Positions 59,652-64,000 of a stretch of DNA of 64,000 nt are shown here, one piece after another; positions within the stretch are counted from its first letter, which is position 1; each line of letters opens with the position of its first letter. The translations under genes were made by a program, and so were the position numbers. This stretch comes from Streptomyces sp. f51 (GTDB taxonomy: Bacteria > Actinomycetota > Actinomycetes > Streptomycetales > Streptomycetaceae): the NCBI RefSeq assembly GCF_037940415.1, contig NZ_CP149798.1, forward strand, positions 5,489,001 to 5,553,000. The letters are read 5' to 3'. Below the pieces are notes generated by a model. It was not told the DNA's origin. It did not search any database and was given only the letters and a program-made list of their open reading frames with translations.

Positions 59652-62075
59652 ATGGACTTCGACGGTACGCGCGACGCACGAGGCACGCATGCCGATCCCG
59701 TGCCTCGTCCGGCCGCACCCCCGGGGCAGGTCACCGGTCCCGGCGCCGCCCCGCCCAAGCCCCCGGGCCCGCCGCCCATCCCCGGCGTCCCGCCGGCCTC
59801 GCGGCCGTCCGTGCGTGACTGGCTCAACGCGCCCCGCCCCGACGCCGCACTGGGGATCTGGCGGTACGGCTACGTCGCGCCCAAGGCGTCCAAGGAGCGC
59901 GGGCGGCTGTCCTCCGTGACGATCGTCGGTCTGCTGATCCCCCTGGTCATCGGGCTGATCGTCTGGTCCCTGTGGCGCCGCGGGAACGTTCCCTACCAGC
60001 TGGTCGTGCTGAAACTGTTCACGCCGGACGACTGGTGGTGGGGCGGGACGACCGCCCCGAAGGCCTGGCAGGGCCGGGACGCGATCGTCGTCTACGACGG
60101 CCTCTTCTTCGCCGCGCTCGTCTACACCATGGGACGGCTCGGGAGCTGGCGCGAGATCGCCCATCACTTCGTCGTCAGCCGCGCGCAGCCCGGCCGGGCC
60201 CTCGTCGCGGCCCTCGCGGCCCTGGTGACCCTGACCTTCGTCTGGCCGGACGCCTTCCCGGGCGTCGGGTGGGATCCCCTGCCGATCGTCAATCCGGTCC
60301 TGTCCCTGGTGGCGCTGATCGCCGGCGGGGACGACGTGTTCCAGTCGCTGACGATCAGCTACGGCGTCTACGCGCTGATCACCGCGGCGGTCCTGCTGCC
60401 CTTCGCGAAGCTGGGCGGATGGTGGCCGCTGGCCGTGCGGCGGTTCGGATCCCGTCCGGCCGCGGCGGGCACCGCGGCCGCTGCACCGTCCGCGTCGCCC
60501 GAGCCCTCGGGGCCTCCGGCCGAATGGCCAGAACTGAGGGCCGCCGGCCAGCACGAGGCGGCGGAACTCCTGTCCTCCGAGGTGCTGACCGGGCGCATGA
60601 ACGACGTCGACTGCGCGCGGATCCTGCGCGCCTGGGACGCGGCCGGACGTGACGGACGGCTCGCCGGCTTCGGCGACACCGTGCTCAGGCGGGGCGCCGC
60701 TGCCTGGACCCATCCGTCCGGGGACCGCGACCTGCCCGTCCGCGCCGCCGCGCACGACCTGCTCGCCGCCCAGGTGCGGCTCGGCCGCTGGGTCGCCGGG
60801 GAACGCACCCCGCTCGCCTACTCCGGCGCGGGTGCCGCCCTCGGCCCGGCGGCCCTCGCCACCTCGCTCCTCGCCGTCGGACCGGCGGGCTCCGGCAAGA
60901 CACGCCACCTCGTGCGGCCCGTCGCCGAATCCCTCGGGCTCCAGGCCCTCACCGCGCGCTGCGCCGTCGTCGTCGTGGCCGCCGCGGGGACCCCGCTGGG
61001 CCCCGACGCGTCGTACGACGTCGTCGTCAGGCTCGGCGATCCCGGCTCCGTCCACGACCTGGACCTGTACGCCGACAGCGACGACCCCGACGAAGCCGCC
61101 GCCTTCCTCGCGGAAGGCCTGGTCGGGAGCGTCGACGGCGTCGACGTCCGGCGTGCCGCGACAGCCCTGGCCCAGCTCCTCGGTCCCTACCGGACCGTGC
61201 ACGGCACGTTCCCGACGATCCCCGTGCTGCGCGAACTGCTCGACGGGGTGCCCGCGCTGCTGGAGCCGCTGCGGCAGGAACTTTCGGCCGGGGGCCACCC
61301 CGCGATGCTCCGCGAACTGGAGGCGCGGCTGCGGCAGAGCGGCGGCCCGAACGACCCGGGCCCGGTCCTCGCCGACCGTCTGGCGCTGCTGGACCGGCCC
61401 GTCTTCGCGGACTTCTTCGGTTCGGGCACCGGCGCCCGGCCGTTCTCGCTCCGTGCGGTGGCCCACCATCCGCTGCGGGTCCGCGTCGACCTGCCGGAAC
61501 GCGGATACGAGGAGGCCTCCCAGCTGATCACCCGGCTCCTGCTCGCCCAGTTCGCGGCCGTCGTGCGCGGCGGCGACCGGCGCGGGCACTTCGCCTGCCT
61601 GGTCCTCGACGACGCGACCGGCGCGCTGACCGCCGAGACCGTACGCCGTGTCCAGGGCCTGCGGGCGCACAACGCCGGGGTGGTGCTCGCACTCCGGAGC
61701 ATCGGCGACATCCCCGAGGCCCTGCACGGACCGCTGTACGGCGCGGTCGGCTGCCGTATGGCCTTCTCCGGCGTCACGACCTGGGACGGCGCCCGTTTCG
61801 CCGAGTCCTGGGGCACCGAGTGGGTCGAGGCCCGCGACGTGGCCAAGCACACCGTCTTCGCCGACCAGCCCATGACCCGGGCCATCCACGCCCTGCGCAA
61901 GCTGGTGACCGGCAAGGCGGTGACCACGGACGCCGTGACCGTGCGTCAGGTCGAGCGGGAGCGCTGGTCCGCGTCCGAACTCGCCCACGCGGTCCCGCCC
62001 GGACACGCCGTGCTGTCGCTGACCAGCGTGAAGGGGGAGCACGCTCCGCCGCTGCTGGTGGACCTGCGGAGCTGA
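59652..62075 (+). CDS. Membrane-anchored ATPase, VirD4/TraD-like (orphan)
   Basis: 807 aa. A Pro-rich N-terminus of about 60 residues is followed by several helices (VTIVGLLIPLVIGLIVWSLW; ALVAALAALVTLTFVWPD; YGVYALITAAVLLPFAKLGG). A linker leads to a P-loop domain with Walker A GPAGSGKT (410-417) and Walker B LVLDD (about 650-654). VQGLRAHNAGVVLALRSIGD resembles the RecA-like fold of coupling ATPases. No relaxase or secretion channel genes adjoin it. It is conserved-looking chromosomal sequence rather than a mobile element; substrate unknown. Confidence 0.78.
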   Translation: MDFDGTRDARGTHADPVPRPAAPPGQVTGPGAAPPKPPGPPPIPGVPPASRPSVRDWLNAPRPDAALGIWRYGYVAPKASKERGRLSSVTIVGLLIPLVIGLIVWSLWRRGNVPYQLVVLKLFTPDDWWWGGTTAPKAWQGRDAIVVYDGLFFAALVYTMGRLGSWREIAHHFVVSRAQPGRALVAALAALVTLTFVWPDAFPGVGWDPLPIVNPVLSLVALIAGGDDVFQSLTISYGVYALITAAVLLPFAKLGGWWPLAVRRFGSRPAAAGTAAAAPSASPEPSGPPAEWPELRAAGQHEAAELLSSEVLTGRMNDVDCARILRAWDAAGRDGRLAGFGDTVLRRGAAAWTHPSGDRDLPVRAAAHDLLAAQVRLGRWVAGERTPLAYSGAGAALGPAALATSLLAVGPAGSGKTRHLVRPVAESLGLQALTARCAVVVVAAAGTPLGPDASYDVVVRLGDPGSVHDLDLYADSDDPDEAAAFLAEGLVGSVDGVDVRRAATALAQLLGPYRTVHGTFPTIPVLRELLDGVPALLEPLRQELSAGGHPAMLRELEARLRQSGGPNDPGPVLADRLALLDRPVFADFFGSGTGARPFSLRAVAHHPLRVRVDLPERGYEEASQLITRLLLAQFAAVVRGGDRRGHFACLVLDDATGALTAETVRRVQGLRAHNAGVVLALRSIGDIPEALHGPLYGAVGCRMAFSGVTTWDGARFAESWGTEWVEARDVAKHTVFADQPMTRAIHALRKLVTGKAVTTDAVTVRQVERERWSASELAHAVPPGHAVLSLTSVKGEHAPPLLVDLRS

Positions 62076-62097
62076 CGCGAGGGCATATGGGGTGGAA

Positions 62098-62111
62098 CGT
62101 ATGAATATACG
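62098..62111. promoter_or_regulatory. AT-rich dyad upstream of PucR gene
   Basis: CGTAT-GAAT-ATACG, an AT-rich palindrome 135 nt before ATG 62246 in very GC-rich DNA. Possible operator or promoter element of the PucR-family gene. Confidence 0.4.
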
Positions 62112-62245
62112 GACCTGGTGACCAGGCGGTATGAGCGTGAGCGCACACGGCGACCGTACGGTGAGGCAGAATCGACACAGGCCGTTCATACGCCGCGGCC
62201 AAAAGATCACAGAGATCACCGAGCTCACACCGACCTGAAGGCCTC

Positions 62246-63910
62246 ATGCCCCCCACGCTCGCCTCGCTCGTCCACCACTCCGCGCTCAAGCTCACGGTGC
62301 GTGCGGGCGAGGACCGCCTGGACGTGCCCGTCCGCTGGGCCCATGTCAGCGAGCTGGCCGACCCCGTGCCGTACATGGAGGGCGGGGAACTGCTGCTGAT
62401 CACCGCGCTCAAGCTGGACGCGGACGATCCCGAGGTCATGCGGCGGTACGTGAAGCGGCTGGCCGGCGCCGGAGTCGTCGGGATCGGCTTCGCCGTCGGG
62501 GTCAACTACGACGAGATCCCCAAGGCGCTCGTCGACGCGGCCGAGGAGGAGGGCCTGCCCCTCCTCGAAGTGCCCCGGCGCACCCCCTTCCTCGCCATCA
62601 GCAAGGCCGTGTCCGCCGCCATCGCCGCGGACCAGTACCGCGCCGTCACCGCGGGGTTCGCCGCCCAGCGCGAACTCACCAAGCAGGCGCTGAACGAGGG
62701 GCCTGAGGGACTGCTCGCCGCGCTCGCCGGACAGGTCGACGGCTGGGCGGCGCTCTACGACGCCTCCGGGGCGGTCGTCGCGGCCGCCCCCGACTGGGCG
62801 GGCCGCCGGGCCGCCCGGCTCACCCCGGACGTGGAGCGGCTGCGCGAGCGGCCCGCGCCCGCGAGCTCGGTCGTCGGCGGCGAGGACCGCGTCGAACTGC
62901 ACTCCCTGGGGACGGGACGCAGACCGCGCGCCGCCCTCGCCGTCGGAACCGCCGGCGCCCTCGGCACCGCGGAGCGCTACGCCGTGCACTCGGCGATCGC
63001 CCTGCTGACCCTGACCACCGAACGCTCCCGGTCCCTGCACGCCGCCGAACAGCGGATCGGCGCGGCCGTCCTCGGGATGCTGCTCGCCGGGGAACCCGAC
63101 CACGCGCGGGCCGTCGCCGGAGACCTGTACGGCGAACTGCTCGACGCGCCCTTCCGGCTGATCATCGCCGAGTCGGTGTCCGCGTCGGCCGGGCGGGCGC
63201 ACGCCGACGGCCACGCCCGGGTGGGCGCCTCGGCACCCGCGAAGACCGCCGTCGCCGTGCCCGGCGTGAAGGGTGATCCAATGGGCGGCCTCGCGGAGGT
63301 CGTCGAGTCCGCCGCCGTGCGCTCGGGGGAGTCGGTGCTCGTCGTCCCCGACGGGGAGCGGCTGGTCGTCCTCGCCGTGGACGGCGGCGCCGCGGTCGCC
63401 GCCTGCGGGGACTACGCCGCGGTGCTGGAATCCGCGCGGGCCGTTCCGCGCGAGCAGGGCGCCGGCGCCGGGGACGAGGACGAACTCGTCGTCGGGCTCT
63501 CCGCCCCGGCCGGTCCGATCGCCGCCCGCGCCGCCTACAAGCAGGCCGAACAGGCCCTGTCCGTCGCCCGGCGGCGCGGCCGGTTCCTCGTCGAGCACGA
63601 GGAACTGGCGGCCGGGTCCGTCCTGCCGCTGCTCGCGGACGACGCCGTACGGGCGTTCGCCGACGGGCTCCTGCGCGCGCTCCACGAGCACGACGCCACC
63701 GGCCGCGGCGACCTGGTCGCCTCGCTGCGGGCGTGGCTGTCCCGGCACGGGCAGTGGGACGCGGCGGCGGCCGACCTGGGAGTCCACCGGCACACCCTGC
63801 GCTACCGCATGCGCAGGGTCGAGGAGATCCTCGGCCGCTCACTCGACGACCCCGACGTCCGGATGGAACTCTGGCTCGCCCTGAAGGCGACGTCGGCGAC
63901 GGGGGAGTGA
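62246..63910 (+). CDS. PucR family transcriptional regulator
   Basis: 554 aa. N-terminal PucR domain (LTVRAGEDRLDVPVRWAHVS, GGELLLITALKL). A central GGDEF-like CdaR region of about 250 residues follows. The C-terminal helix-turn-helix is SLRAWLSRHGQWDAAAADLG followed by VHRHTLRYRMRRVEEILG. Regulators of this type respond to purine or amine catabolites. Next to gabT it is a good candidate for a GABA or polyamine activator, but that is context only. The tail of the window (63911-64000) shows no gene. Confidence 0.9.
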   Translation: MPPTLASLVHHSALKLTVRAGEDRLDVPVRWAHVSELADPVPYMEGGELLLITALKLDADDPEVMRRYVKRLAGAGVVGIGFAVGVNYDEIPKALVDAAEEEGLPLLEVPRRTPFLAISKAVSAAIAADQYRAVTAGFAAQRELTKQALNEGPEGLLAALAGQVDGWAALYDASGAVVAAAPDWAGRRAARLTPDVERLRERPAPASSVVGGEDRVELHSLGTGRRPRAALAVGTAGALGTAERYAVHSAIALLTLTTERSRSLHAAEQRIGAAVLGMLLAGEPDHARAVAGDLYGELLDAPFRLIIAESVSASAGRAHADGHARVGASAPAKTAVAVPGVKGDPMGGLAEVVESAAVRSGESVLVVPDGERLVVLAVDGGAAVAACGDYAAVLESARAVPREQGAGAGDEDELVVGLSAPAGPIAARAAYKQAEQALSVARRRGRFLVEHEELAAGSVLPLLADDAVRAFADGLLRALHEHDATGRGDLVASLRAWLSRHGQWDAAAADLGVHRHTLRYRMRRVEEILGRSLDDPDVRMELWLALKATSATGE

Positions 63911-64000
63911 CGGGGGCCGAGGGCTGAGGGGGCGGCCGGGACCTTCCGGCGACGAGTGGAGCGCGTGCTCGGACGGACGCCCGCGCGACACGCGGTGCCC

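Overview
This window is chromosomal DNA of a Streptomyces (very high GC, GTG and TTG starts, AGGAGG-type ribosome sites). The strongest pointer is the developmental sigma factor gene whiG, followed by rpsB-tsf-pyrH-frr-cdsA, rlmN, a TPP-controlled thiamine transporter and a polyamine/GABA block. From memory, the order resembles the whiG-to-gabT part of the Streptomyces core chromosome. All calls come from reading the sequence and remembered family motifs; no search was run.

Left edge (1-1652): a broken pentapeptide-repeat-family gene abuts a dprA-like gene that lacks its N-terminal domain. This looks like the scar of an integration or deletion. Next come whiG, a TetR regulator and a convergent M23 peptidase (1.9-4.1 kb). 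The translation and membrane operon rpsB, tsf, pyrH, frr, cdsA (4.4-9.05 kb) follows, with stem-loops between some genes. Then there are two overlapping small genes (one DUF6233-like), an AhpD-fold peroxidase, a GYD protein, a GNAT acetyltransferase and rlmN (9.1-12.8 kb).

At 12.86-16.97 kb a TPP riboswitch with its own terminator hairpin precedes thiB-thiP-thiQ-like genes. It is followed by a sortase-anchored surface protein (LAETG), a LOG-family protein, a six-copy GC-rich tandem repeat (about 19.0-19.43 kb), a VOC protein and an unusual ABC pair. From 22.8 to 27.7 kb lies the first polyamine module: aminotransferase and Lrp regulator, divergent from an aldehyde dehydrogenase and an orphan PotD-type lipoprotein. 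A large SARP-type ATPase regulator follows. Next is a translationally coupled pair encoding a secreted subtilisin-like protease and an FG-GAP propeller protein (31.3-36.8 kb). Then come a sortase with its likely substrate, and a sigma factor with an anti-sigma-like membrane protein.

The 39-47 kb stretch holds a ferredoxin/NADP reductase behind a DtxR-type iron box, a GDPD enzyme, a probable aminodeoxyfutalosine deaminase (menaquinone route), a DUF4190 protein, a 14-TM MFS pump and a NADAR protein. The second polyamine module (47.2-54.35 kb) is aldehyde dehydrogenase, potD, potA, potB, potC and a PuuB-like oxidase. After it come a small primase-like protein, a GH18 chitinase behind a DasR-type site, a PAP2 phosphatase, gabT, an orphan membrane ATPase and a PucR regulator. 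The two modules plus gabT would import polyamines, oxidise them via aminobutyraldehyde to GABA, and pass GABA to succinate semialdehyde.
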